This document shows, one piece after another, positions 1 to 8,765 of a stretch of DNA of 64,000 nucleotides. Position numbers and translations under genes: made by a program. The stretch is from Emiliania huxleyi CCMP1516 (taxonomy: Eukaryota; Haptophyta; Isochrysidales; Noelaerhabdaceae). The DNA lies in NCBI RefSeq assembly GCF_000372725.1, contig NW_005198244.1, forward strand, positions 944,718-1,008,717. Reading direction: 5' to 3'. Below the pieces are notes generated by a model. It was given only the letters and a program-made list of their open reading frames with translations. It was not told where the DNA came from and did not search any database. The stretch's first letter is position 1; every line of letters begins with the position of its first letter.

Positions 1-2596
1 CCGTGGCGCGGCTCCATCCGCGTCGGAGGCGGCCTCTCCCGCACCTCCGCCTCTCCCGCACCTCCGCCGTGCCGCGTGCAGGCCGCGTCCACGACACGTC
101 CACGACGCGTCCCGCAGGCAATCTCTCGGAGCTGGTCGAGTGCGACGAGGACCCCGACTGCCGCAACGAGATGCGCGCCGCGCTGCCAGACGACCTCTTC
201 ATGTCTGTGCAGACCCGCCACGCCGGCTTCGCACTCTACTCGCTCGCCAACGAGAACACGCCCGTGCTCGCCATGTACATGCTGGCGATGATGATGGCGC
301 CCGTGCCGCTCATGATCGCCGTCCACTCCTCCTCGCGCCGCGTCTCCGGCCGCGCCCACGGCACCGACGAGGCGGCTGCCCGCGAGGTGGACGACGGCGG
401 CGGGCCGGCCGAGCCCCTCACCGTCGCCGAGCGACTCGCCGGCCACAGGTGGAGCAGCGAGACACTTCCCAGACACTGCCTGGACACTCCCTGGACCTCT
501 CCCTCGCCGGCCGCAGGGCGCAGCGGTGGGCGGAGCGCGCCACCGCCCGCGTCCGCCTGCGAGGCGAGCTCGGAGGCGCGTCCGACGGGGCGGCCGAGGC
601 GTGCCCTCCTCAGGCCGTGCCAGACGTGCTCTCTCGGGACCGGATGGTCGCACAGCTCGGCTCGCTCTCGCTCGCCCTCGTGCGGGCCCCGTCCCTGACG
701 TGCAGGGGGCTCCGCACAGGCGGCCAAGATCGACCAGCTCTCGCTCGCCCTCGCGCGGCTTCCGTCGCACGCGAGCCGCTCGGGGAGCGGGAGCGAGCGC
801 ACCTCGTCGGCAGGGTCGGTGGCCGACTTGGGCGTGCTGCAGCTGCAGACGATGCTCTGGCGCGGGCAGGTTGGTTTGGCGGCACGCGCACCGCCTCTCG
901 CCCGTCAGGCCGAGGCCCGAGACGCGTCCGCGACGCGTCCCTGCAGGTGACGTGGCGGCACGTGCTGCGCCACCACTTCTCCGCCGCCTGGCGCGCCATC
1001 GTCAGCTTCATCGGCGGGCCGACGTTGCAGCGCGACCTGCTCTTTGCCTGGATGGCGTGGTCCGCCCCTCGCCCGCCGACCCGGAGCCACTGCGATGGCC
1101 TCACCTCGGCCCATCTCATCTCGCCCATCTCGGCTGCAGGTTCGTCATTCTCGCCACCGACCCGGAGATGCCGCACGGCGCTGCCCGCACCGCCTTCGAC
1201 GCGCTCTTCGAGGTAGGCTTCGTATGACAGTCGGGATATGGCTTAGACTGTCATACGAAGCCGCCGTCGCGCTCTCTGCTCACCGCCTGGCAGCGTCCGC
1301 AACATGTCCGTGACACGTCCGTGACACGTCCTGTTTCCGCGACGTGGTCCCTCCAGGTGTGCTCCGCCTTTGGCAACGTCGGCCTGTCGATGGGCTACTC
1401 GCTCGAGAATGAGCTCTCCGACGTCCGCCCGAGCACGCCGCTCCTCGCCGACTCGAGCGGCTGCGCGCAGCGTCCCTTCACGGTTTGAGGTGTGAACAGG
1501 TACGCCGCAGTGGTTCATCGATTCGCTGCCGCCCGGCGAGGTCGGCCTCTCGTTTTGCGCGGGCTGGCCGCCCGTCGCCAAGGCGATGCTGGTCGTGGTG
1601 ATGATCTACGGCCGGACGAGGGCGCTGCCACAGCAGGTTGACTACGCTCTGACCCTCGCCATTGAGATTCCGCCCTCGGACAAGTCGCCGCTCCAGCACC
1701 GCTCCCGCGGGGTGAGCGGCGGCTTCTTCACGGCTGCCGCTGTGGACAGGTCGCCCGTCGAGCTGCTCCTCAACCCGGGCGGCGAGCGCGACGCGAGAAG
1801 CGACGAGCTCGACTCGACTCGCGCGCGCGGCTCGTGGCTCTTCTCGCAGGCCGACTTGCGCAGCTTGTGCCGCTCGAGCCACGCCTCTGCGAGCAGCAGC
1901 CTGCACAGCAGCCTGCACGACTCCTTCAAGGCGTCGAGCCGCGTCTCGCACCGCCTCCCCTCCCTCGAGCGCCTCCTCACGCCACGCGGCGCCTCGCGCG
2001 CCGCCGCCTCTCCGGCCATCTACGGCTCGCTGAGTGCGCCCGCGGCGGTCGAGGCAGAGAGGGGCGCCGCCGCGGCGCCGACCGCCGCCGAGGCGAAGGC
2101 GGCCGCGCCCAGTCGAGTGCGCGAGGCGCTGCCGCGCGTGACGGAGCGTTCGTGGTGGGACTTCTCTGGCCGCTCCTCTGCGCGACCAGAGAGCGCAGCC
2201 AGCCAGTCCGAGGCCGCCGGACGCCACTCCCACGCCGCGAGGCTCGAGCCCGAGGCCGCGATCGAGGAGGACGAGGAGGAGGACGAGGACGACGACGAGG
2301 CGCCGGGGCAGGCGCCGGCGGCAGCAGGGGGGCTGCGCCACTACCTCTCCCAGTTCACTGGCCTTGGCTGGCTGAGACTTGCCGCCAGCCCCGCCGCCGC
2401 CGCGGTCGCGACCGACGCCGGCCGCGGGGAGCAGCAGCTCTACGACGGTGTCGGCGTGAGCGGCGAGCGGCCCGGCTCGTCCAAGGTCGTCACTCTCGGC
2501 GACTTGGTGAATGCAGACATCTCGGACGATAGCAGTGCCTACAGCTCGGCGAGAGGCTCGGCGCGCCAGTCTCAGACCAGCAGAGAGTTGGTCTAG
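1..2596 (+). CDS. TrkH/HKT-family potassium transporter, 5' end outside the window
   Basis: Cation transporter of the plasma membrane that moves K+ (or Na+) through a channel-like pore built from repeated M1-P-M2 units; that is known for the family. Visible exons are 118-448, 517-646, 720-869, 947-1059, 1140-1212, 1357-1462 and 1500-2596, and all phases agree, giving about 665 residues of the C-terminal part. Family marks are TRHAGFALYSL followed by MYMLAMMMAPVPLM in the first visible exon, SAFGNVGLSMGYS with a filter glycine across the 1357 junction, and MLVVVMIYGRTRALPQQVD near the end, which matches the RGRHRGLP region of fungal Trk proteins. The last ~330 residues are Ser/Ala-rich with an acidic run (EEDEEEDEDDDE) and look cytosolic and disordered. 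The N-terminal pore repeats lie before position 1. The 37-nt GC-AG intron at 1463-1499 is the least certain junction. Introns at 647, 870 and 1060 start with a copy of the next exon. Confidence 0.8.
1213..1356 (+). other. Trk intron carrying a perfect 17-bp hairpin
   Basis: GT-AG intron of 144 nt between the codons for FDALFE and VCSAFG. The arms at 1216-1232 and 1246-1262 are exact reverse complements (17 bp) around a 13-nt loop. The rest holds repeats of a GTGACACGTCC-like 11-mer at about 1303-1332. Confidence 0.8.
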
Positions 2597-3395
2597 TTGG
2601 GTCCCGGGTTGTGACGTGTCTGATGATGATGTCTCGAGACGATCGTGGGGGTCGAGACTCGAGAGACGGGTGTTGCGGGGTACGTCTTACGTCCGCGATA
2701 CACCATCGCGCATCGGCGTCGCGCGGCACGGGCAGAAATAACGAGAAGCGACGTGTGCGGTACACGGAGCCTGTGAGCCACGGACGCGGAATCCATGTAA
2801 AGCAAAATACAGCCCGCCAGCACGCACCAAAGGCAAAGCGCAATATTTTAAAGGCCTTGAAGGTCTCCGCCTTCACGGGTGTCCGCGGCCCACTGTGCTC
2901 GCTGGTAGGACAGTGACCGCCGCAAACCCTGTGTTCAGCTCCATGCACGCATGGAATCTCGGATATTTTTTGTAGGCACCGGAACGCCAAAAAACTAGTA
3001 TGTCTTCGAGGGAAAAGTAATCCAAGCAAACCCGCGGCCGCAATGAATTAAAACGGCCGGTTTTCGAGGGGGAATCTGGAGAATCTGGGAATCTGCTCAC
3101 CACACACCACGGATCCCCACCTCGTCGAGAAACTTTTCACTCCAAGACATACTAGTTTTTTAAAGGTGCCCCACAAGTCAGGCACAAAAGATATGGCATT
3201 CCAGGCCATTTAGGGCCCCTTAGACGGTCACTGAGTACATGTAGGCCAAAATCCCCTCTGGGTTGGTTCGTAGCGCGCGAGGCTTCTGCCGAGGGCCTCC
3301 GTAGTCTACACAAACCCCGATCGCCCGTCTTCCGATGTTGGGGCGCCCGTCCTCCCCAGTTTTGACGTGGACCGTTCCGCTAGCCACTCTCAGGT
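2597..3395. other. Intergenic region
   Basis: No coding sequence supported. It is less GC-rich than the flanking genes and holds the 3' flank of the Trk gene, a fold-back element at 2970-3176, and the presumed promoter of the gene at 3396. Confidence 0.5.
2970..3176. repeat. Fold-back (MITE-like) element of about 207 bp
   Basis: The left arm near 2975-3017 and the right arm near 3133-3172 are inverted copies. They share GGCACC, then AAAAAACTAGTATGTCTT, then GAG-GAAAAGT, with a small internal gap. The core between arms is about 110 bp. I could not find a convincing target-site duplication, so the ends are approximate. Confidence 0.6.
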
Positions 3396-5873
3396 ATGGC
3401 AACTCCGCTGCGCCACTCGCGCCTGGTCCTTCTCGCGGCCGTCGTCGGTCGCGTCGCGGGGGACTGCTCGAGCGACCTCTTGGCCCTCTCTGATCCATCG
3501 GCCACGGACGAATACGACAGAGCTTACGCGTCTGTGTGCGCCGACCCGTCCTGCCGCGGGATTATACTCCTCTTTCCGGACACGTTCCCCGAGGTTGGAG
3601 CTTGCAGCGCTGAGCAGATCTTGGATTGTGTGTGCGACCTGGTCTCCGGTGGCTTATCGGCATCTGATCTTTCCGGCTTCGTCGAAGATCCTTCTGGAGC
3701 CCTCGGCCTTCTGGGTGATGCCGGCTCCTGCACAGCATTGTTTGTGGGCTGTGACGGTCGCGTCGCGGGGGACTGCTCGAGCGACCTCTTGGCCCTCTCT
3801 GATCCATCGGCCACGGACGAATACGACAGAGCTTACGCGTCTGTGTGCGCCGACCCGTCCTGCCGCGCGATTATACTTGGCTCTCCGGACGCGTTCCCCG
3901 AGGTTGGAGCATGCAGCGCTGAGCAGATCTTGGATTGTGTGTGCGACCTGGTCTCCGGTGGCTTTTCGGCATCTGATCTTTCCAGCATCGTCGAAGATCC
4001 CTCCCTTCTCGCGACCGACGACGGAGGGGCCCTCGGCCTTCTGGGTGATGCCGGCTCCTGTTCAGCATTGTTTGTGGGCTGTGCTGGCTCTTCTTCGTGT
4101 GCGTCTGACGTACTCACCCTTTGCTCTGCCGATCCTATCACCTGCCTTCCGACGGCCGACACCGCGGATGAGTACGACGAAGCGTACACGAGAATCTGTG
4201 CCGACCCCGAGTGTTTTGAGTCGGCCTTCTACGGTCCAGAATTTGCGTCACAATTTGAGTCGCTGCTCATTGGCTCCGTCTCATATCATGAGGTTGCCGC
4301 CTGCTTCTGCGACATTGTTGCCGCTGGAAGCTCTGCGACCTCCGCCTCGGCCGTCCTCGCTGCACTGGACACCGGGGGATTCCCGGAGGTGGGCACCCTA
4401 ATCGCCGGCAGCATCCCCTGGACGTGCGGCAAGATCGTGGCGGAGCTCGCACCTGGGGACTGCACCCGAATTCCGAGCGTGTGCTCCACCGACGATTGCG
4501 TGTCGACGTTCCACTGTGTTCTAGCGAACGGGGACTGCGACCCCGCCAACGTACCTGCACAGTGCACCGCCGAGTGCTCTCCGTTTGCAGGCTGCTATGC
4601 GCCACCTGCGCCACCGGGCCCCCCCCCTCTGCCGCCGCCCCCCCCTCTGACCGTGACCTGCCATGAGCTCGGTTACTATTGCGGCGCGGGGGGTTGCGAC
4701 TGCGATCACTGCTGTGGGACTCCCTGGAACCCTCCGACGACATGGTGCTGCGACTCGCACTGCACAATGGTCGATGATGAGACGGCAGATTGCGACGGGA
4801 CGCTGTGCCTGCGCAACGTCGCCTGCAGCGAGGGGGAGAACTCTGACTTCATCATGGGTTGCGGCTCAGCTCACTCAGGAACTTGCACTCGAAAGTCGTA
4901 CGGCCTCAACCAGCCGCCGTCACTGCCGCCGCCCCCACCATTCCCGCCAGGCCAGGCCCCACCGCCCCCGCCGTCTCCCTGCGTGCACGACGACAGGAAG
5001 TGCTCGAGCAACGGCAACGACTGCTACGCCGACGGCGAGTCTGAGGCGCAGACCTGCAGCGACGGCTACACGGCCAGCCCTCACCCCGACGAGCCTAACA
5101 ACGAAGGTCGCTACACATGCTACCCGCCTCACTGCCACTGCGACGCGTCCAAGTGCTCGAGCGATGGCGACGACTGCTATGCGGACGGTACCTGGGAGGC
5201 GCAGACGTGCAGCGACGGCTACTTGCCAATCGCGATCAATGACTGGCAGTACACGTGCTGCTTCGACTTTGACCAGCCGCCGTCATTGCCGCCGCCCCCA
5301 CCATTCCCGCCAGGCCAGGCCCCACCGCCGGCACCATTGGTGTGCGCCCAGATTGACTGGGAGAACGGGGCAGACGCTGGCTGTGACCTATTCTTTGCCG
5401 CAGGCGCAACTTGCGAGAGCGTGTGGTCTGACTATTGTGGCGACGACAATCCCGCCGGCGCCGAGTTCAACACCCAGACGCTCGCAAGCAGCGGGTGCTC
5501 CCAGTGCGCTACCACGTCGCCCTCGCCCCCACCTTCCTGCACCTCCTTCCCCTATTGGACCGACCCGGCCAACTGCCGCGTGGGCCACTGCGAGATGTAC
5601 AAGGATCAGGTCTGTGACGGCGGCGCCTGCCAGGCATTGGCGCAGACCCTCAACAACGATGTCGACGGCTGGTGCGACTCCTCGAGCGTTCCCGTCGCCG
5701 CCATCGTCGGTGGGACTGTCGGCGGCCTGGCCTTCCTCTCTATCCTTGCCGGCACGATCCACCGGAGCCGCTTCAAGCAACGCACCGTGCCCCCCCCATC
5801 CACGCCTACCGCGCAGCAGCCGCAGCTGGAAGCGAGCGAGATCCCGGTGGCGCAAGCCGTGGTGAAAGTGTAG
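3396..5873 (+). CDS. Cysteine-rich type I membrane protein with internal repeats (825 aa)
   Basis: Unrecognised secreted or cell-surface protein; no function is claimed. A hydrophobic N-terminus (residues 3-20) looks like a signal peptide. Residues ~18-330 are three copies of a ~103-aa Cys-rich repeat (CSSDLLALSDPSATDEYDRA, then CADPSC, then DCVCDLVSGG). The first two copies are almost identical in DNA and the third has diverged (LPTADTADEYDEAY, CADPEC). Two further Cys-rich modules are separated by QPPSLPPPPPFPPGQAPPP linkers, and both contain CSS(N/D)G(N/D)DCYADG and AQTCSDGY. A membrane helix (VAAIVGGTVGGLAFLSILAG) near residue 770 is followed by a short basic then Pro/Gln-rich tail. The ATG at 3396 opens a single uninterrupted reading frame, which is unusual beside intron-rich neighbours. 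Architecture suggests an extracellular adhesion or matrix protein, as inference only. Confidence 0.75.
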   Translation: MATPLRHSRLVLLAAVVGRVAGDCSSDLLALSDPSATDEYDRAYASVCADPSCRGIILLFPDTFPEVGACSAEQILDCVCDLVSGGLSASDLSGFVEDPSGALGLLGDAGSCTALFVGCDGRVAGDCSSDLLALSDPSATDEYDRAYASVCADPSCRAIILGSPDAFPEVGACSAEQILDCVCDLVSGGFSASDLSSIVEDPSLLATDDGGALGLLGDAGSCSALFVGCAGSSSCASDVLTLCSADPITCLPTADTADEYDEAYTRICADPECFESAFYGPEFASQFESLLIGSVSYHEVAACFCDIVAAGSSATSASAVLAALDTGGFPEVGTLIAGSIPWTCGKIVAELAPGDCTRIPSVCSTDDCVSTFHCVLANGDCDPANVPAQCTAECSPFAGCYAPPAPPGPPPLPPPPPLTVTCHELGYYCGAGGCDCDHCCGTPWNPPTTWCCDSHCTMVDDETADCDGTLCLRNVACSEGENSDFIMGCGSAHSGTCTRKSYGLNQPPSLPPPPPFPPGQAPPPPPSPCVHDDRKCSSNGNDCYADGESEAQTCSDGYTASPHPDEPNNEGRYTCYPPHCHCDASKCSSDGDDCYADGTWEAQTCSDGYLPIAINDWQYTCCFDFDQPPSLPPPPPFPPGQAPPPAPLVCAQIDWENGADAGCDLFFAAGATCESVWSDYCGDDNPAGAEFNTQTLASSGCSQCATTSPSPPPSCTSFPYWTDPANCRVGHCEMYKDQVCDGGACQALAQTLNNDVDGWCDSSSVPVAAIVGGTVGGLAFLSILAGTIHRSRFKQRTVPPPSTPTAQQPQLEASEIPVAQAVVKV
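3447..4064 (+). repeat. Tandem 309-bp coding duplication
   Basis: The segment starting at 3447 is repeated from 3756 with few substitutions. The spacing of 309 bp keeps frame (103 codons). The second copy carries an extra ~24 bp encoding an LLATDDGG-like insert near 4008-4031. The high identity points to a recent duplication. Confidence 0.85.
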
Positions 5874-6161
5874 TTCTGACACGAACACGAGTGACGCCCA
5901 CCTGACCCACTGACCAAGCCGAGAGGCGCACATTCCATGGAGCGTGCGCCGGCGGGCAGATTGCCATGCGCCGGGCGGTCAAGCCTAAGCCTCGCGATCT
6001 CATGTCGCTAAGCCCCGCCGGGGCACCTTGTGATGTGATTCTTGTGAGAGCGCGGTTCGACCTTCGAGCATCGCGGTTTGTGCCGAGCCCAATTTCCGAT
6101 TCTGTGGACATCTGTGGAGTGTCAACTTTTTGGTTTTTGTGCCAGCATGTATGCCAGATGG

Positions 6162-6614
6162 CCGCCAGCTTGGCCTGTATAAGGTTTTCCGGAAAACAAA
6201 AAGGAAAACAGAGGGTCCCCAGCACTTTGCGTTTCCGGAAATTTCCAGGGAAAACAGAGGGTGTTTGGTGCTCCATTCTGGAAACTCGCTGTTTTCCCTG
6301 AGTCTGAGAGCTGGTCTGGGGCAAAATCTAAGGCAAAATTGAGGAAATCGACAAAATACCCAGGCGGTCGCAGGGTAAATTCCAGGTATGCACGGGTTCT
6401 CGCAAAATTCCCGGCATTTTGCCGATTTGGCCTAAAATTTGGCTGATTTTGGGCCCAAACCAGCCTCGACTCGGCTCAGAGAGCCCAAAATTTGACGATT
6501 TCCACGGAGTTTTCCCGGGAAAAGAGAGAGGAAAAGAGAGGGTGTTGTAGAGAAAAAAGGAAAGGAAAACAGACGGGGTGCGAGAGGAAAACCTTATACA
6601 GCCTAACCGCCAGC
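6162..6614. mobile_element. 437-bp MITE-like element with 8-bp target duplication (copy 1)
   Basis: The element spans 6170-6606. Its ends read TTGGCCTGTATAAGGTTTTC and, on the other strand, TTAGGCTGTATAAGGTTTTC, a terminal inverted repeat of about 20 bp. Both sides are flanked by the 8-mer CCGCCAGC (6162-6169 and 6607-6614). A second copy of identical length lies in opposite orientation at 62616-63052 with a different 8-bp duplication. An 8-bp duplication is what hAT-type transposases make; the family assignment is inference. There is no transposase, so the element would be non-autonomous. Confidence 0.88.
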
Positions 6615-6729
6615 GCACTAAAGCCGCAGTATATTTTAATTTTGGTTGCGTCTAGACACGTCGTAAAGCCGTGTGTTGCAGATGCAGTCCGTGAGATGTC
6701 CCCACCTCTCGCCGCCTCTGCCAAATCCC

Positions 6730-6880
6730 CGCGACCGTGTCCGCTGCGCCTGCTTCCGAGTATGACTCCGAGCCCGACTTTTCCGACGCTGACACCACAA
6801 CCCCTCTCGCAGCCGCAGCCGTAGCCGCAGCCCCAACTCTCGCCACTCTTCTAGTGTCGGGTGGTGACCAGGATACCTGG
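6730..6880 (+). pseudogene. Degenerate dispersed coding fragment (ASEYDSE-type), copy 1
   Basis: Translation gives PASEYDSEPDFSDAD, followed by an Ala/Ser-Arg-rich run and CVSG-like DNA. The same block occurs inverted at about 61855-62290 (PASEYDSEFDFSDAE), where ~270 nt more are present between the two shared parts. No start, stop or domain makes this a working gene; it looks like part of a dispersed repeat or a relic. Function unknown. Confidence 0.45.
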
Positions 6881-7018
6881 GGTCGGTTAAGATCTTCAAA
6901 GAAGCGAGAAAAGAAGAAAACCAGCCTCTGAGAAAAGAAGAAAACCAGCGTGTGCTCGGCTGGCTGTCCTGACCGCTGGCTGTGCTCGCTCCCAGGCTCA
7001 TAGGAATTTCCTACACAC

Positions 7019-8059
7019 ATGCGCAGGTCGGCCCTCAGCCGGCTGCCGCCGCCGCTCCGCGGGCGGCTCATGAGCACCCGCTCGCGCTGGCGCACTGGCG
7101 AGCTGACGCGAGGCCTCTTCCTCTCGGGCACGACGGCGACGCGGCTGCCGGGTGACTGCGCTGCCCACATCGACGCGTTTGGCTCGGACGTGCTCCCAAC
7201 GGCCGGCGCGGTGCGGGTGGACGTCGCGGCCATCTCCGAGTTGGGCGATACGGACCTCGTCGTCGGCGTGTGCGAGGAGTCGTGCGTCGGCCGCGCGTGG
7301 GGCGTCTCGTTGCTACGCCGCGCGCTCGTGACGGCCGCCGTGGACCGGCGGGCGCAGCAGGCGCTGCGGCGGCAGCACGCCAATGCCGAGATGGCGCACC
7401 GCGCTCGGCTCGAGGCGGGCACCGCCCCACCATTGGCCGCAGACAGAGAGAGGCGCACCCGAGGGTCGGGCCATGTGGTCTGTAGGAGCGGAGAGAGTGG
7501 CAGCAGCGGCGGGCGGTGCGGCGCGCAGCGACCCTGCGAGAGAGGGAGGCGGCTCTCCTCGCACGGCAGGGCTACGCGCCGCCGCCGCGCGAGGCTGGCG
7601 GCGGTTGCAGCGGCGCGCCTCTGCCTGGCGGGGCGGCGGCGCGCTGCTGCCCTCCTCAAGCCTACCGACTCGCTCCCTCCCTGCCCCGCCCTGCCGTGCT
7701 CTGCCTGCCTCCCTGGCGGTGCCCGCGCGCCGCTCTCTCCTCATCCGCGCCGCTCGCCCCAGGCGCACGGGCTGCTCTGCTTCGAGATCGAGGGCGGGGA
7801 GCTCACCTTCTACTCGGACGGCGAGCGGGTCGACCTGCCGCCGCTGCGGGGGCTCCCTCCCGCAGTGCGGCCCTGGGCGAGGCTCTCTGCCGCCGGCGAC
7901 TCTGCCGAGATCCTGCAGGTGAGGCTCGTCGAGTGGGGCGTGGGCAGGCGGGCGGGGGAGGCGGGGGAGGCGGGCCGACGCCGCCGCAGGAGGCCGAGCC
8001 GGCCCGGCACAAGACGGACCTGCGGGCTCGAGGCGGTCGCCGACGGCCACCGCAGATAG
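7019..8059 (+). CDS. SPRY-like domain protein, exon borders uncertain
   Basis: Candidate gene of two or more exons. The first part (7019 to ~7420) contains AVRVDVAAISELGDTDLVVGVCEESC. The later part, after an acceptor near 7762, contains LLCFEIEGGELTFYSDGERV and VRPWARLSAAGDSAEIL. The order of a 'GV-C' strand, then a hydrophobic strand, then FYSDGE, resembles SPRY/B30.2-type beta sandwiches, which usually bind protein partners. The middle (7430-7760) is probably intron plus an Ala/Arg-rich exon (LREREAALLARQGYA). A GT donor at 7919 would skip to another exon near 7990. The true start may lie upstream, because a possible acceptor precedes 7026. Alternative: an unrelated algal unknown. Confidence 0.4.
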   Translation: MRRSALSRLPPPLRGRLMSTRSRWRTGELTRGLFLSGTTATRLPGDCAAHIDAFGSDVLPTAGAVRVDVAAISELGDTDLVVGVCEESCVGRAWGVSLLRRALVTAAVDRRAQQALRRQHANAEMAHRARLEAGTAPPLAADRERRTRGSGHVVCRSGESGSSGGRCGAQRPCERGRRLSSHGRATRRRRARLAAVAAARLCLAGRRRAAALLKPTDSLPPCPALPCSACLPGGARAPLSPHPRRSPQAHGLLCFEIEGGELTFYSDGERVDLPPLRGLPPAVRPWARLSAAGDSAEILQVRLVEWGVGRRAGEAGEAGRRRRRRPSRPGTRRTCGLEAVADGHRR

Positions 8060-8765
8060 CGCTTACGAGGTTAGGACATAGGCGTACGCAGAGGTTAGGG
8101 CTGCCCCAGCCGGAAGAGGGTGGATGCTTGTGAGCATGCGCTTTGAGGTGTTTGTGGCCAGCGAAGCGCAGCGTGGTTGCCTGGGATGTCGGCACGTGAC
8201 TTGGCTCTATTGGCACGTGCTGCTCTCTGTGAGCTGGAGAGATCTCATGTTCTCAAGTCTCGATCATGTCGAAATAATCGATTCGCGCTTTTGCCTTAAT
8301 TTTTCCGCGGGGGGCTTCTCACACATATTACACATCTGTGTAAAAAAGGAGACGATATCACCTGAGTCCTGAGGTGAGCGCTCAAGGTCAAGCAGGGATG
8401 AGGGAAGCGCACTGTCCACTGAGAGGTGCAGGTGGGCTGCGCTAACATCGCTATCTCTCTCTCGGCATGTGTACTCTACGCGCCCTGCGCCGACCGCCCC
8501 TGCTCTCACCACCGATACTCACCAATGCGACCGCGACTCTCGTCCGCCCCTCCCTCCCCCTCTCGTGGCCCTTGCGCGGCCGCGGCGTCGGCCACTCGCA
8601 CCCACCCCCGGGTCCCCGGCCCTCCCGGCCGGCCCTCTGTTCAGCGGAGCCGAGGGCGGGTCTCTCTCGGTCGCGTGACGTGGGAAGGGGGGACGGGCCT
8701 TCCCTGTCGCCTCCCCTGCCGCCTCCCCTCCCTACCGCCTCAGCTGCCGCCCCCTCAGTGCGGGG
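8060..8765. other. Intergenic region
   Basis: No gene supported. It contains the AT-richer stretch 8220-8370, where a downstream flank of the 7019 gene meets the 3' end of the minus-strand UBX gene. Confidence 0.4.
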
